DNA of 64,000 nucleotides from Pseudogemmobacter humi (lineage in GTDB: Bacteria; Pseudomonadota; Alphaproteobacteria; Rhodobacterales; Rhodobacteraceae), in assembly GCF_900609055.1 (NCBI RefSeq), contig NZ_UXAW01000056.1, positions 23,296 to 87,295 of the forward strand. Direction: 5' to 3'. Positions 9,239-18,366 of this stretch are shown here, one piece after another. How positions within the stretch are numbered: position 1 is the first letter of the stretch; every line of letters begins with the position of its first letter. Under the pieces are notes generated by a model. The model did no database searches, was not told the DNA's origin, and worked only from the letters and a program-made list of their open reading frames with translations. Both the position numbers and the translations under genes were made by a program.

Positions 9239-10792
9239 ATGAATGAGATCCCCCCCAGACAGCTCCGCTCCGGCGGTCGCGGCGCGCGCAGGGCGATGCG
9301 GGCGGCCCCCGATTTCGACATGCTGCCCGCCCTGAGGCGCGGCCTGCCCGAATGCGAGCCGATGACGCCCGAACAGGTCGAACGGATCGACGATGCCTCG
9401 ATGTCGATCCTGGAGGAGGTCGGCGTGATCTTCCGCGACGAGATCGCGCTGGCCGACTGGAAGCGGGCAGGCGCGCGCGTCGAGGGCGAGCGGGTGTATC
9501 TCGACCGCCACCTCGTGCGCGAACTGATCGCCACCATCCCCTCGGGCTGGGAATACCGGGCGCGCAACCCCGGGCGCAGCCTGCCCTTCGGCGGCAAACA
9601 TTCGATCTTCGTGCCGATGACCGGCGCGCCGTTCATCCGCGACCTGGAGGACGAGCGGCGCTGGCCGACGATGGCCGATCTGAACATGTTCCACAAACTG
9701 GCGCATATGTCGCCCGCACTGCATTCGACCGCGCATCACATCGTCGAGCCGATGGATCTGAAGGTGAGCCACCGCCACCTGCACATCACCTATTCCTCGA
9801 TGAAATATTCCGACAAGACCTTCATGGGCATGACCACCTCGGGCAGGAACGCCGAGGATGTGATGGACATGTGCGAGATCCTGTTCGGCCGCGAGGTGAT
9901 GGAGGAAACCCCGGTCGTCACCGGCAATTGCAACGGCAATTCGCCGCTCGTGTGGGATGAGACCATGCTGTCGGCGATGCGCGCCTTCGTGAAGCGCCGC
10001 CAGCCGGTGCTGTGCTCGCCCTTCGTGCTGGGCGGCGCCAACACGCCGGCCTCGGTCGCGCCCGCGGTGGCGCAGCTCAATGCCGAGGCACTGTCGGCGC
10101 TGGCCTATACCCAGGTGATCCGCAAGGGGGCGCCCGCGATCTACGGCCATTACCTCTCGACCGTTTCGATGAAATCCGGCGCGCCGATGGCGGGCACGCC
10201 CGAGATCAGCCTGATGAACTTCATGATCGGGCAGATGGCGCGGTTCTACAATGTGCCGTGGCGGACCTCGAACCTGCTCGGCGGCGCCAAGACTTTTGAT
10301 GCCCAGGCCGGCTATGAGAGCGCGATGACGATGAACGCGGTCCTGCATGCGGGGGCGAATTACATCTGGCATTCGGCGGGCTGGAACGAGGCCGGGATGC
10401 ATTGCTCGGTCGCCAAATTCGTGGTCGATGCCGAGATGTGCGCCATGGGCTACCGCATGGCCGAGGGCCCCCGCTGGGACGATTTCGACGAGGCCCTCGC
10501 CGCGGTGCGCGATGTGGGGCCGGGGGGGCATTACCTCGGCCATCCGCATACGCTGGAGAATTTCGAGCTCGCCTTCTTCATGCCGAAGCTGTTCGACAAC
10601 AACTCGATCGAGCAATGGCAGGCCGAGGGATCCGTCGAGATCACCGCCCGCGCGCTGGACCATGCGAAGAAACTGCTGCGCGAATATGAGGAACCGACGC
10701 TCGACCCCGGCGTGGACGAGGCTTTGCGCGACTATATCGCCCGGCGCGAGCGCGAGATCCCGGCCGAGGATGCGCTGAACACCGAATACTGA
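9239..10792 (+). CDS. Trimethylamine methyltransferase (MttB) family protein, copy 2
   Basis: 517 residues, paralogous to the product of 3112-4686. Shared signatures are FAPSYGSPF versus FVPMTGAPF, the HLDMVYAHIRYSD versus HLHITYSSMKYSD segment, and the C-terminal ARREREIP-type tail. There is no internal TAG. The start is supported by GAGG at 9227-9230, 8 nt before ATG. It stands 100 bp after the Rieske reductase gene on the same strand and ends just before a strong terminator (10803-10826), so it probably closes that transcription unit. Two different MttB homologues in one aerobic betaine locus, with no recognisable corrinoid protein, is unusual. Confidence 0.85.
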   Translation: MNEIPPRQLRSGGRGARRAMRAAPDFDMLPALRRGLPECEPMTPEQVERIDDASMSILEEVGVIFRDEIALADWKRAGARVEGERVYLDRHLVRELIATIPSGWEYRARNPGRSLPFGGKHSIFVPMTGAPFIRDLEDERRWPTMADLNMFHKLAHMSPALHSTAHHIVEPMDLKVSHRHLHITYSSMKYSDKTFMGMTTSGRNAEDVMDMCEILFGREVMEETPVVTGNCNGNSPLVWDETMLSAMRAFVKRRQPVLCSPFVLGGANTPASVAPAVAQLNAEALSALAYTQVIRKGAPAIYGHYLSTVSMKSGAPMAGTPEISLMNFMIGQMARFYNVPWRTSNLLGGAKTFDAQAGYESAMTMNAVLHAGANYIWHSAGWNEAGMHCSVAKFVVDAEMCAMGYRMAEGPRWDDFDEALAAVRDVGPGGHYLGHPHTLENFELAFFMPKLFDNNSIEQWQAEGSVEITARALDHAKKLLREYEEPTLDPGVDEALRDYIARREREIPAEDALNTEY

Positions 10793-10802
10793 GCTCCCCC
10801 TG

Positions 10803-10826
10803 GGCCGCCTTCGGGCGGCCTTTTTT
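10803..10826 (+). terminator. Rho-independent terminator after MttB copy 2
   Basis: A perfect 7-bp GC stem (GGCCGCC / GGCGGCC) with a TTCG tetraloop is followed at once by TTTTTT. It lies 10 bp after the MttB stop codon. This is the clearest intrinsic terminator in the window. Confidence 0.9.
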
Positions 10827-10837
10827 CGGACCGGCAG

Positions 10838-10891
10838 AAAGTAGAGCGTTCGCTCTACTTTTTCTTTGCAAAGGTAGAGTGATCGTTCTAC
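10838..10891. promoter_or_regulatory. Tandem TetR-type operators
   Basis: Two related palindromes precede the TetR gene. Site 1 (10838-10861) has 12-bp arms AAAGTAGAGCGT and TCGCTCTACTTT with one mismatched pair. Site 2 (10874-10891) is GTAGAGTGATCGTTCTAC with two mismatched pairs. Both contain GTAGAG...CTCTAC-type half-sites and their centres are 33 bp apart, about three helix turns. They are well placed for autoregulation by the TetR protein starting at 10902. Confidence 0.75.
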
Positions 10892-10901
10892 TTTTCTGGG
10901 T

Positions 10902-11453
10902 ATGAGAGATACCAGACAACGAATCGCCACCGAACTGGAGCGCAGCTTTTCCAGCCTCGGTTTTGCCGAGCAGGGGGTCGAAGCCCTGCGCGCCGGGGCC
11001 GATGTGTCGCTGCGCACGCTTTACAAACACTTCCCCTCGCGCGAGGCGATGATCATCGGCGCGCTGGAACATCGCGACGCCGCCTATTTCGACTGGCTGG
11101 CGGGCGGGCCTTCGGCAGGCGCGGCGCATGTGCTGCACCCGCTGGTGCGGCTTGGCGACTGGCTGGGCGAGGTGGCGAACACCGGCTGCCTGTTCCTGAA
11201 CGCCTGGGCGGAATATCCCGACAGCGCGGCCATCGCCGCGGTGGTGCGGGCGCACAAGGCGCGGCTGGCCGATGAGTTCCGCCTGCGGCTGGAGCGGGTG
11301 GCGCCGGGGCGCGAGACCGGCCACCTGGCCGAGACGCTGTTCCTTCTGCACGAGGGCATGACCCAGGCCGCGCGCCTCCAGGGCCGCGAGATCGCCTATG
11401 AGGCCGCGATGCACGCCGCCCGCGCCGCGCTGACCGCCGCCGACATCCATTAG
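10902..11453 (+). CDS. TetR-family transcriptional repressor
   Basis: 183 residues. The N-terminal HTH is recognisable in the segment ending VSLRTLYKHFPSREAMI; the C-terminal ligand domain is of the usual small TetR size. Tandem palindromes lie immediately upstream. The next gene (MDR oxidoreductase) starts 10 bp after its stop, so repressor, oxidoreductase, epimerase and two SDRs probably form one autoregulated operon. The inducer would be a substrate or intermediate of that set. The ribosome-binding site in front of its ATG is weak. Confidence 0.9.
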   Translation: MRDTRQRIATELERSFSSLGFAEQGVEALRAGADVSLRTLYKHFPSREAMIIGALEHRDAAYFDWLAGGPSAGAAHVLHPLVRLGDWLGEVANTGCLFLNAWAEYPDSAAIAAVVRAHKARLADEFRLRLERVAPGRETGHLAETLFLLHEGMTQAARLQGREIAYEAAMHAARAALTAADIH

Positions 11454-11463
11454 GGAGCCACAA

Positions 11464-12549
11464 GTGAAATCCACGATGCACGCCGTCCTCTTGACCGGCC
11501 ACGGCGGTTACGAGGCGCTGGACTACCGCAGCGATGTGCCGGTGCCACGGCCCGGGCCGGGCGAGGTGCTGATCCGCGTCGCGGCCGCCGGGGTCAACAA
11601 CACCGACATCAACACCCGCACCGCCTGGTATTCCCGCGCGGTGACCGAAGGCTCGAACGCCGGGGGCACCGCGGGATTCAAAGGGGCCGATGACGCCGAC
11701 GCGAGCTGGGCCGGGGTGCCGCTGTCCTTCCCCCGCATCCAGGGCGCCGATTGCTGCGGCCATGTGGTCGCGGTGGGCGAGGGCGTGGATGCGGCCCGGA
11801 TCGGCGAGCGGGTGATCGTGCGCAACCTCTTGCGCAGCTATGTCGGCTGGCGGCCCTGGGAATGCTGGACCTTCGGCTCGGAATGCGACGGGGCTTTCGC
11901 GCAATATACCGTCGCCCCCGCGCGCGAGACATTCGCGGTGCGCTGCGACTGGACGGATGCCGAACTCGCCTCGATCCCCTGCGCGTATTCGACCGCCGAG
12001 AACATGCTGCACCGCGCCGCGGTCGGCGCGGAGACCGTGCTGATCACCGGCGCCTCGGGCGGCGTGGGCTCGGCCGCCGTGCAACTGGCGAAGCTGCGCG
12101 GCGCGAAGGTGATCGCGGTGGCGGGCCGGGCGAAGGCGGCAGAGATCCTGGCGCTTGGCGCCGACCGGGTGATCGACCGGGGCGCCGATCTGGTCGCGGA
12201 ACTGGGGCGCGACAGCGTCGATGTGGTGCTGGATCTGGTCGGCGGCCCGGGCTGGCCCGCGCTGCCGGAGGTGCTGAGGCGCGGCGGGCGTTATGCGATT
12301 TCCGGCGCCATCGCCGGGCCGCTGACCGAACTGGACCTGCGCAGGCTCTACCTGAAGGATCTGACGCTTTACGGCTGCACCTTCCAGGAGGATGCGGTGT
12401 TTGAAAACCTGATTTCCTATATCGAGGCCGGTGCGATCCGCCCCCTCGTCGCCCGCACTTACCCGCTGAAAGACATCGTGCAGGCGCAGGAGGATTTCCT
12501 CGCCAAGGCCCATGTCGGCAAGCTGGTCCTGATCCCGCCCGCCGACTGA
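11464..12549 (+). CDS. MDR-superfamily NADPH:quinone-type oxidoreductase
   Basis: 361 residues of the medium-chain dehydrogenase/reductase family, with the N-terminal GroES-like fold ([19 protein letters not shown]) and the NADPH-binding motif [14 protein letters not shown]. It starts with GTG at 11464, 6 nt after GGGAG; ATG 11476 is a possible alternative. The NTD after GVN and the lack of a full structural-zinc cysteine cluster point to the quinone-oxidoreductase branch, although a C-x-C-rich stretch near residue 130 (ECWTFGSEC) suggests alcohol-dehydrogenase affinity. It is 16 bp upstream of the epimerase gene. The substrate is unknown; reduction of an enone or ketone intermediate in betaine breakdown would fit. 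Confidence 0.85.
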   Translation: MKSTMHAVLLTGHGGYEALDYRSDVPVPRPGPGEVLIRVAAAGVNNTDINTRTAWYSRAVTEGSNAGGTAGFKGADDADASWAGVPLSFPRIQGADCCGHVVAVGEGVDAARIGERVIVRNLLRSYVGWRPWECWTFGSECDGAFAQYTVAPARETFAVRCDWTDAELASIPCAYSTAENMLHRAAVGAETVLITGASGGVGSAAVQLAKLRGAKVIAVAGRAKAAEILALGADRVIDRGADLVAELGRDSVDVVLDLVGGPGWPALPEVLRRGGRYAISGAIAGPLTELDLRRLYLKDLTLYGCTFQEDAVFENLISYIEAGAIRPLVARTYPLKDIVQAQEDFLAKAHVGKLVLIPPAD

Positions 12550-12565
12550 CCCCGAGGGAATCCCC

Positions 12566-13669
12566 ATGAAAATCACCGAAATCCATATCTACGCCCATGA
12601 TCTGCCGGTGAAGAACGGCCCCTATACGATGGCGAATGCCAAAGTCTGGGCGCTGGACACGACGCTGGTGCAGATCGTCACCGACAAGGGCCTGACCGGC
12701 TGGGGCGAGACCTGTCCGGTCGGGCCGACCTATCAGCCGCATCACGCGCTTGGCGCCCGCGCCGCGCTGGCCGAGATGGCGCCCGGGCTGATCGGCGCCG
12801 CGCTGCATCCGGTCGCGCTGCGGCGCCGGATGGACAGCCTCTTGAACGGCCACCGCTACGCCAAGGCGGCCATCGACATCGCGGCGCATGACCTGATCGG
12901 CAAGGCCTGGGGCGTGCGCGTGGCCGATCTGCTGGGCGGCGCGGTGACGGAGAACGTGCCCTCCTATTATGCGACCGGCGTGGGTGCGCCCGACGAGATC
13001 GCCCGCATCGCCGCCGAGAAACTGGCCGAGGGCTATCCCCGGCTTCAGGTCAAGATCGGCGGCCGCCCGGTCGAAGAGGATATCGCGGTGCTGCGCAAGG
13101 TCTGGGAGGTGATCGGCGGCAAGGGGATGCGGCTCGCCGCCGACGGCAACCGCGGCCTGCCGACGCGCGATGCTTTGCGGCTGTCGCGCGAATGCCCGGA
13201 TATTCCCTTCGTCATGGAGCAGCCCTGCAACACGATCGAAGAGATCGCGGCGATCCGCGGCCAGGTCCGTCACGGGATCTATATCGACGAAAGCGGCGAG
13301 GACCTGGCCACCGTGGTGCGCGCGGCGGGGCAGGGGCTCTGCGACGGGTTCGGGATGAAGGTGACGCGGATCGGCGGCCTCCAGCAGATGGCCGCGTTCC
13401 GCGACATCTGCGAGGCGCGCACGCTGCCCCATACCTGCGACGACGCCTGGGGCGGCGACATCATCGCCGCCGCCTGCACCCATATCGGCGCCACTGTCGC
13501 TCCGCGGCTGAACGAGGGCGTCTGGCTGGCCGCCCCCTATATCGAGGGGAATTACGACAGGACCGGGGTGAACATCCGCGGCGGCCATATCCGGCTGCCC
13601 GAGGGGCCGGGCCTTGGCGTGGTGCCCGAGGACGGCATCTTCGGCGCGCCGGTCGCGTCTTTCGGCTGA
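12566..13669 (+). CDS. hpbD: Hydroxyproline-betaine 2-epimerase (enolase superfamily, MLE subgroup)
   Basis: A 367-residue mandelate-racemase/muconate-lactonising-type enzyme. Metal ligands are Asp193 (AADGN), Glu218 (VMEQP) and Asp241 (YIDES). The two catalytic lysines expected of a 1,1-proton-transfer epimerase are Lys163 (QVKIG) and Lys265 (GMKVTRIGG). Tyr56 and Trp320 are in positions that, as I recall, form the cation-pi pocket for the quaternary ammonium group in Pelagibaca bermudensis HpbD; the numbering coincides without adjustment. HpbD converts trans-4-hydroxy-L-proline betaine to the cis-D form and also acts on proline betaine. Neighbours (Rieske demethylase, FAD oxidase, DapA-like lyase, aldehyde dehydrogenase, betaine ABC importer) are the expected pathway genes, so the assignment is strong. 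Confidence 0.85.
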   Translation: MKITEIHIYAHDLPVKNGPYTMANAKVWALDTTLVQIVTDKGLTGWGETCPVGPTYQPHHALGARAALAEMAPGLIGAALHPVALRRRMDSLLNGHRYAKAAIDIAAHDLIGKAWGVRVADLLGGAVTENVPSYYATGVGAPDEIARIAAEKLAEGYPRLQVKIGGRPVEEDIAVLRKVWEVIGGKGMRLAADGNRGLPTRDALRLSRECPDIPFVMEQPCNTIEEIAAIRGQVRHGIYIDESGEDLATVVRAAGQGLCDGFGMKVTRIGGLQQMAAFRDICEARTLPHTCDDAWGGDIIAAACTHIGATVAPRLNEGVWLAAPYIEGNYDRTGVNIRGGHIRLPEGPGLGVVPEDGIFGAPVASFG

Positions 13670-13678
13670 GGGGAAGTC

Positions 13679-14410
13679 ATGACGGGTTTCAGGGGGAAAT
13701 GCGCGCTGGTCACTGGCGCGGCCGGCGGGATCGGCGCCGAGGTGGTGCGGATGCTGCGGGCCGAAGGCGCGCTTGTCGCGGTGGCCGACCGCGAGGTCGC
13801 GGGGCTTGAGGCCGAGGCGCATCTGCCCGGCGATCTGCGCGACGGATCTTACGCCGATGGCCTGCCGGGGGCGGCGCTCGCGGCTTTGGGTGGCCTCGAC
13901 ATCGTGGTGAACAACGCGGGCGTGATCACCCGGGGGCGGGTGACCGAGACCACGGACGACGACTGGGCGCTGTCTCTGGGCGTGAATGTCGAGGCCCCGT
14001 TCCGGGTCTCGCGCGCCGCGATCCCGCTGATGGCCGGGGCGGGGGGCGCCATCGTCAATGTCGCGTCCTGCTGGGGGCTGCGGCCCGGTCCGGGCCATGC
14101 GGTCTATTGCATGACCAAGGCGGCACTCGCCTCGCTGACGCAATGTATGGGGATGGATCACGCGCATCAGGGCATCCGCATCAACGCGGTCTGCCCGAAC
14201 GAGGTGAACACGCCGATGCTGCGCACCGGATTCGCAAGGCGCGGGTTCGATCCCGACACGGCGGTGCTGGAACTCGGCAAGACCGTGCCTCTGGGCCGGA
14301 TCGCCGAGCCCGGGGATATCGCCGATGTGATCCTGTTCCTCGCCTCGGACGCCGCGCGCTACATGTGCGGTGCGCTGGTCGAGGTGAACGGCGGAAAGGC
14401 GGTGGGCTGA
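13679..14410 (+). CDS. Short-chain dehydrogenase/reductase 1
   Basis: 243 residues, a classical SDR. It has the NAD(P) motif TGAAGGIG near residue 12, NNAG at 78-81, and the catalytic triad Ser130, Tyr143 and Lys147 (YCMTK). It lies 9 bp after hpbD and overlaps the next SDR gene by one base (TGATG), so the three are translated from one message. Its role is uncertain; oxidation of a ring hydroxyl or of an aldehyde or alcohol made during betaine breakdown is possible. Confidence 0.9.
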   Translation: MTGFRGKCALVTGAAGGIGAEVVRMLRAEGALVAVADREVAGLEAEAHLPGDLRDGSYADGLPGAALAALGGLDIVVNNAGVITRGRVTETTDDDWALSLGVNVEAPFRVSRAAIPLMAGAGGAIVNVASCWGLRPGPGHAVYCMTKAALASLTQCMGMDHAHQGIRINAVCPNEVNTPMLRTGFARRGFDPDTAVLELGKTVPLGRIAEPGDIADVILFLASDAARYMCGALVEVNGGKAVG

Positions 14411-15138
14411 TGCGGTTCGGGGGCAAGGTGGCGCTGGTCACCGGCGGGCGCAGCGGCATCGGCCGGGCCATAGCGCGGCGTCTGCGCGACGAGGGCGCGC
14501 GGGTGTTCACCGCGCAGCGCGGGGAAGACGCGGAATCCGAGGCCATAGCCGCCGATCTGACCGACCCGGAAAGCCCGGCCCGCGCGGTGGCAGAGGTGGT
14601 CGCCCGCGCCGGGCGGCTCGATGTGCTGGTGAACAATGCCGGCATGATGCAGGAGGCGCTGGTCGAGGACATGACCCTCGCCGACTGGGAGCGGAACCTG
14701 CGCGTCAATCTCACCGCGCCCTTCCTGTTCACCCGGGCCGCGCTGCCGCATCTGCGGGCGGGGAAGGGGGCCATCGTCAACATCGGCTCGATCGAGGGGC
14801 TGGGCTCGAACCCGCGCCACGCGGCCTATTGCGCGTCGAAGGCCGGGTTGCACGGGCTGACCCGGGCGGTGGCGGTCGATCATTCCGCCGAGGTCCGCTG
14901 CAACGCCGTGGCGCCTGGCTGGATCGACACCGATCTGAACGAGGCTTTCGTGGACGCGATGCCCGATCCCCTGGCCTTCCGCCGTGACATCGGCCGCATC
15001 CATCCGGTCGGCCGCACCGGGCGGCCCGAAGAGGTGGCGGCGCTGGTGGCCTGGCTCGCCTCGGACGAGGCGGGGTTCGTGACCGGCCAGGTCTGGACGG
15101 TGGACGGCGGCCGGATGGCGAAGCTGAGCCTGCCGTAG
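14410..15138 (+). CDS. Short-chain dehydrogenase/reductase 2
   Basis: 242 residues with TGGRSGIG near residue 11, NNAG at 75-78 and the triad Ser127, Tyr140, Lys144 (YCASK). The ATG overlaps the stop of SDR 1, which fixes the start. It is the last gene of the TetR-headed operon and faces the FAD oxidase operon across a 389-bp gap. It is clearly paralogous to SDR 1 in fold but not a recent duplicate. Substrate unknown. Confidence 0.9.
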   Translation: MRFGGKVALVTGGRSGIGRAIARRLRDEGARVFTAQRGEDAESEAIAADLTDPESPARAVAEVVARAGRLDVLVNNAGMMQEALVEDMTLADWERNLRVNLTAPFLFTRAALPHLRAGKGAIVNIGSIEGLGSNPRHAAYCASKAGLHGLTRAVAVDHSAEVRCNAVAPGWIDTDLNEAFVDAMPDPLAFRRDIGRIHPVGRTGRPEEVAALVAWLASDEAGFVTGQVWTVDGGRMAKLSLP

Positions 15139-15527
15139 GGGATGGGTTCAGGAAGGCGATCCGCCGGGCGTCGCGGAAAGGTCCGGGATGCGGCGCGACA
15201 GGCCGCGCGTTCCCGGGCCTGCGCGACGGGATGCGGTTGAGCCGGCGACAGGGGAAAAGCCAGGGCGGAGGCGGCGGGCCGGCATCCGCGCCCCCCGGTC
15301 CCGGCGGCTGCGGCGCGCCGGAAGCCAGGGAGACCGGGCTTATCGACGAACAGCCCAATAACGCGCAGCAGGCGGTCCTTTCCGACCGGATCCTCCGGGC
15401 ATTTCGGGGAAAGGCAGCGGGTGGCCGCAATCAAACCCGCCATTCCCGCCGCCCCGCAGGGCACGGACAGCAACCAGTCGCCGCACAGCCCGGGCGCTTG
15501 CCGGATGTACTGCTGTACCCGCGCCCC
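15139..15527. other. 389-bp gap between convergent operons
   Basis: No gene recognised. Several frames are open because of high GC, but none has a family motif, a convincing ribosome-binding site or a consistent end. Two operons converge here, so transcription terminators are expected, yet I see no stem followed by a T-run. Confidence 0.5.
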
Positions 15528-16868
15528 TTACTCCCGCCCCGCGCGCCATTCCTTCCAGCGCAGCCAGACATTCGCGCCGATGGTCGAGAACGGGCGCGGC
15601 GGCAGGCGCGACGGCTCGGTCCCGGCGCCGAAATGGCGGGTGGCGGCGCTCTCGGTGCCCGAGGCCAGCTCTGCCGCCGCGATGCCGGTCAGCGTGCTGC
15701 GCGTGGTGCCCAGCCCGTTGCAGACACAGGCCGCGAACAGCCCCTGGTCGAGTTGCCGCGCCACCGAGACGCCGTTGCGCGTCAGGCACAGATGCCCGGC
15801 CCAGCTGTGTTCCATCCGCACCCCGGCCAGTTGCGGGAAACGCTCGGCGAATTTCTCGCGATGGATGCGGGCGGTCCGGTGCAGGGCGGCGTCGCTTGCC
15901 TCCATATCGGGCCCGAATGTCGCGCAGGTGCGGGTCACGATGCGGTTGCCGCCCTGGCCGGTGTCGATCCGGCGCATGGTGGTGCCCATCGGATCGGAGG
16001 GCGTGATGCCCCATCGCGGCTGGCCGCCGAGCGCCGCCAGCGCGGCGGGGTCCAGATCGACCGTCATCGAGGCGTAGAGAAAGATGTGCATCAGCCGGCC
16101 CGTCGCGAAGCCGAAGCTCTCCAGATGGCCGTTGTTCGCGAGGATCGCCCGGCCCGCGCTGACCCTGCCCTGCGGCGTGGTCACGGCCCAGGCGTCGCCC
16201 TGGCGTTCGATCTTCAGGACCGGCGTGTTCTCGAACACCCGCACGCCCTCGCGCCGCAGGCCCTGGCCGAGGCCGCGGATATAGCCCGCGGGTTGCAGCA
16301 TCACCGTGCCGGGCGTGTAAAGGCCCGAGACATAATGCCGGCTGCCGGTCAGATCGGACATCGCCTGAGCGTCGAGCCGCTCGCAGGGTTCGCCGATCCC
16401 GGCCAGATGCCGGGCATAGCTGAGGTTCAGCCGGTCGGCGGTGTCGCTCGCCGCGCCGTTCACCTTGCCAGCCGGGTCGAAGTAATTCGGGTCGATGGCG
16501 TAATCCGCCACCGCCTCGCGGGCGAAGCCGATGGCGCTGCGGTTCAGCGCGATCACCTCGCGGTCGTCGCCGCCGCCGGAATAGTCGTCGGACTGCAATT
16601 CATGCGGCAGGTCGATCATGAAGCCCGAGTTGCGCCCCGAGGCGCCCTCGGCCAGTCGCCCGGCCTCCAGCACCACGATCCGCGCGGCGGGGTTCAGTTG
16701 CCTGAGCCGCCGCGCCGCCGACAGCCCGGCGAAACCGCCGCCGACCAGCACGAAATCGGCGGTCAGGTCGTCGTCCAGGACTTCCGGGGCGGGCTGCCCC
16801 GGAAGGATCACCGACCAGCCGGCCGGGCCACGATGGACCGGCCTGCGCCGGGCGGCGTATTGGTTCAT
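15528..16868 (-). CDS. FAD-dependent amino acid/amine oxidase (PuuB/HpbJ-like)
   Basis: 446 residues of the DAO/GMC-like FAD oxidoreductase family (DadA, PuuB, sarcosine oxidase). The dinucleotide-binding motif is VGGGFAGLSAA (about 42-52) after a 40-residue N-terminal extension typical of PuuB-type proteins, with RNSGFM near residue 78 as in PuuB. In hydroxyproline-betaine breakdown the expected step here is oxidation of free cis-4-hydroxy-D-proline, or of an N-methyl derivative, to the pyrroline. Its ATG overlaps the upstream aldehyde dehydrogenase stop by 4 bp (ATGA), so both are in one operon running toward SDR 2. Confidence 0.85.
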   Translation of the reverse strand: MNQYAARRRPVHRGPAGWSVILPGQPAPEVLDDDLTADFVLVGGGFAGLSAARRLRQLNPAARIVVLEAGRLAEGASGRNSGFMIDLPHELQSDDYSGGGDDREVIALNRSAIGFAREAVADYAIDPNYFDPAGKVNGAASDTADRLNLSYARHLAGIGEPCERLDAQAMSDLTGSRHYVSGLYTPGTVMLQPAGYIRGLGQGLRREGVRVFENTPVLKIERQGDAWAVTTPQGRVSAGRAILANNGHLESFGFATGRLMHIFLYASMTVDLDPAALAALGGQPRWGITPSDPMGTTMRRIDTGQGGNRIVTRTCATFGPDMEASDAALHRTARIHREKFAERFPQLAGVRMEHSWAGHLCLTRNGVSVARQLDQGLFAACVCNGLGTTRSTLTGIAAAELASGTESAATRHFGAGTEPSRLPPRPFSTIGANVWLRWKEWRAGRE

Positions 16869-18361
16869 GCGACGGCCTCGTCGCCGTCGTCGGCCAGATC
16901 GACCCAGATCGTCTTGAGCTGGGTATACTGGTCATGGGCGTGGATGCCGTTGTCGCGCCCGCCGAAGCCGGATTGCCTGAACCCGCCGAAGGGGGTGGAG
17001 ATATCGCCCTCGCCGAAGCTGTTCACGGTGACGGTGCCCGCGCGGATCGCCCGCGCGCCACGGAGCGCGCGTTTGACATTGGCGGTGAAGATCGAGGCGG
17101 CGAGGCCGTATTGCGTATCATTCGCAAGCTGGATGGCCTCGTCGAAACCGTCCACCGTCAGCACCGAGAGGATGGGGCCGAAGATCTCTTCGCGCACCTG
17201 TTTCGCCTCGCGGTCGCTTACGTCGAGGATGGTCGGCTCGACGAAACCGTCTTTGGCCCGGCCGCCGAGCAGCACCTTCGGCCCTTTCCCCAGATAGCCC
17301 GCCACCTTGTCGAAATGCGCTTTCGAGACCAGCGCGCCGACCCGGTTCACCGGATCGAGCGGATCGCCCATCGGCCATTCGCGCGCATGGGCGTAGATGC
17401 GCTCCAGAAGCGCGTCCTTCACGCCCTTCTGCACGATCAGCCGCGACGAGGCCGAGCAGTTCTCGCCCATGTTCCAGAACGCGCCATTGACGATATGCGC
17501 CGCCACCCGGTCGAGGTTTTCGGCGTCATCCAGCACCACCGCCGGGTTCTTGCCGCCCATCTCCAGCGTCACCTCTTTCAGGTTCGACTCGGCGGCATAG
17601 CCGAGGAAGCGCCGCCCGGTCGCGGTCGAGCCGGTGAAGGACACCGCGTCGATATCCATATGCCGGCCGATGGGTTCGCCCACCTCGGCCCCGCCGCCCG
17701 GCAGCACGTTGAAGACGCCTGCGGGAACGCCCGCCTCCATGGCGAGTTCCGCCACCCGCAACGCGGTCAGCGAGGTCTCCATCGCCGGTTTCACGATCAC
17801 CGAACAGCCGGCGGCAAGCGCCGGGCCGATCTTCCAGGCCAGCATCAGGAGCGGGAAGTTCCACGGCAGCACGAGGCCGACCACGCCCACCGGCTCGCGC
17901 ACCACCATGGCGATATGGTCGTCCGAGGCGGGGGCGGTCTGGTCGTAGATCTTGTCGATCAGCTCGGCGTGCCAGGTCAGGCAGTGGATGGTCTCGGGGA
18001 TATCGACCGTCTCGCAATCGTAAATGGTCTTGCCGCTGTCGAGCGATTCCATCACCGCCAGTTCGCGGGCGTTGCGCCTGATCAGCTTCGCCAGCCGGAT
18101 CAGGGCTTCCTTACGCTCGCGCGGGTGCAGGCGCGACCAGCGCCCGTCCTCGAAAGCGTCGCGCGCCTTTTCGACGGCGAGATCGACATCGGCCGCGCCG
18201 CAGGCGGCGACCTGCGCCAGCACCTGGCCGGTGGCGGGGTTCAGCGTGTCGAAACTCTTGCCCGACAAGGCCGGGCGGAAACTGCCGTCTATGAAGGCCT
18301 GGGTCGGAAAGGACAGCCCGGCGGCGATGGCCTTGTATTCCTCGGTGGTCAGAAGGGTCAT
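16865..18361 (-). CDS. Aldehyde dehydrogenase (PuuC-like; candidate 2-oxoglutarate semialdehyde dehydrogenase)
   Basis: 498 residues, the normal ALDH length. Catalytic Cys302 (GENCSASS), general base Glu267 (LEMGGKNP) and Asn168 (PWNFP) are all present, with the FTGST cofactor motif near 242. By sequence it is nearest the PuuC / gamma-glutamyl-aminobutyraldehyde group. By pathway logic it would oxidise 2-oxoglutarate semialdehyde, the product of the adjacent DapA-family deaminase, to 2-oxoglutarate. It sits between the DapA-like gene (5 bp) and the FAD oxidase gene (overlapping). Confidence 0.88.
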   Translation of the reverse strand: MTLLTTEEYKAIAAGLSFPTQAFIDGSFRPALSGKSFDTLNPATGQVLAQVAACGAADVDLAVEKARDAFEDGRWSRLHPRERKEALIRLAKLIRRNARELAVMESLDSGKTIYDCETVDIPETIHCLTWHAELIDKIYDQTAPASDDHIAMVVREPVGVVGLVLPWNFPLLMLAWKIGPALAAGCSVIVKPAMETSLTALRVAELAMEAGVPAGVFNVLPGGGAEVGEPIGRHMDIDAVSFTGSTATGRRFLGYAAESNLKEVTLEMGGKNPAVVLDDAENLDRVAAHIVNGAFWNMGENCSASSRLIVQKGVKDALLERIYAHAREWPMGDPLDPVNRVGALVSKAHFDKVAGYLGKGPKVLLGGRAKDGFVEPTILDVSDREAKQVREEIFGPILSVLTVDGFDEAIQLANDTQYGLAASIFTANVKRALRGARAIRAGTVTVNSFGEGDISTPFGGFRQSGFGGRDNGIHAHDQYTQLKTIWVDLADDGDEAVA

Positions 18362-18366
18362 CGCTC

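Noticed and set aside
14881..15527. Minus-strand frames extending from the FAD oxidase into the gap
   Set aside because: Arginine/proline-rich shadow translations without family similarity.
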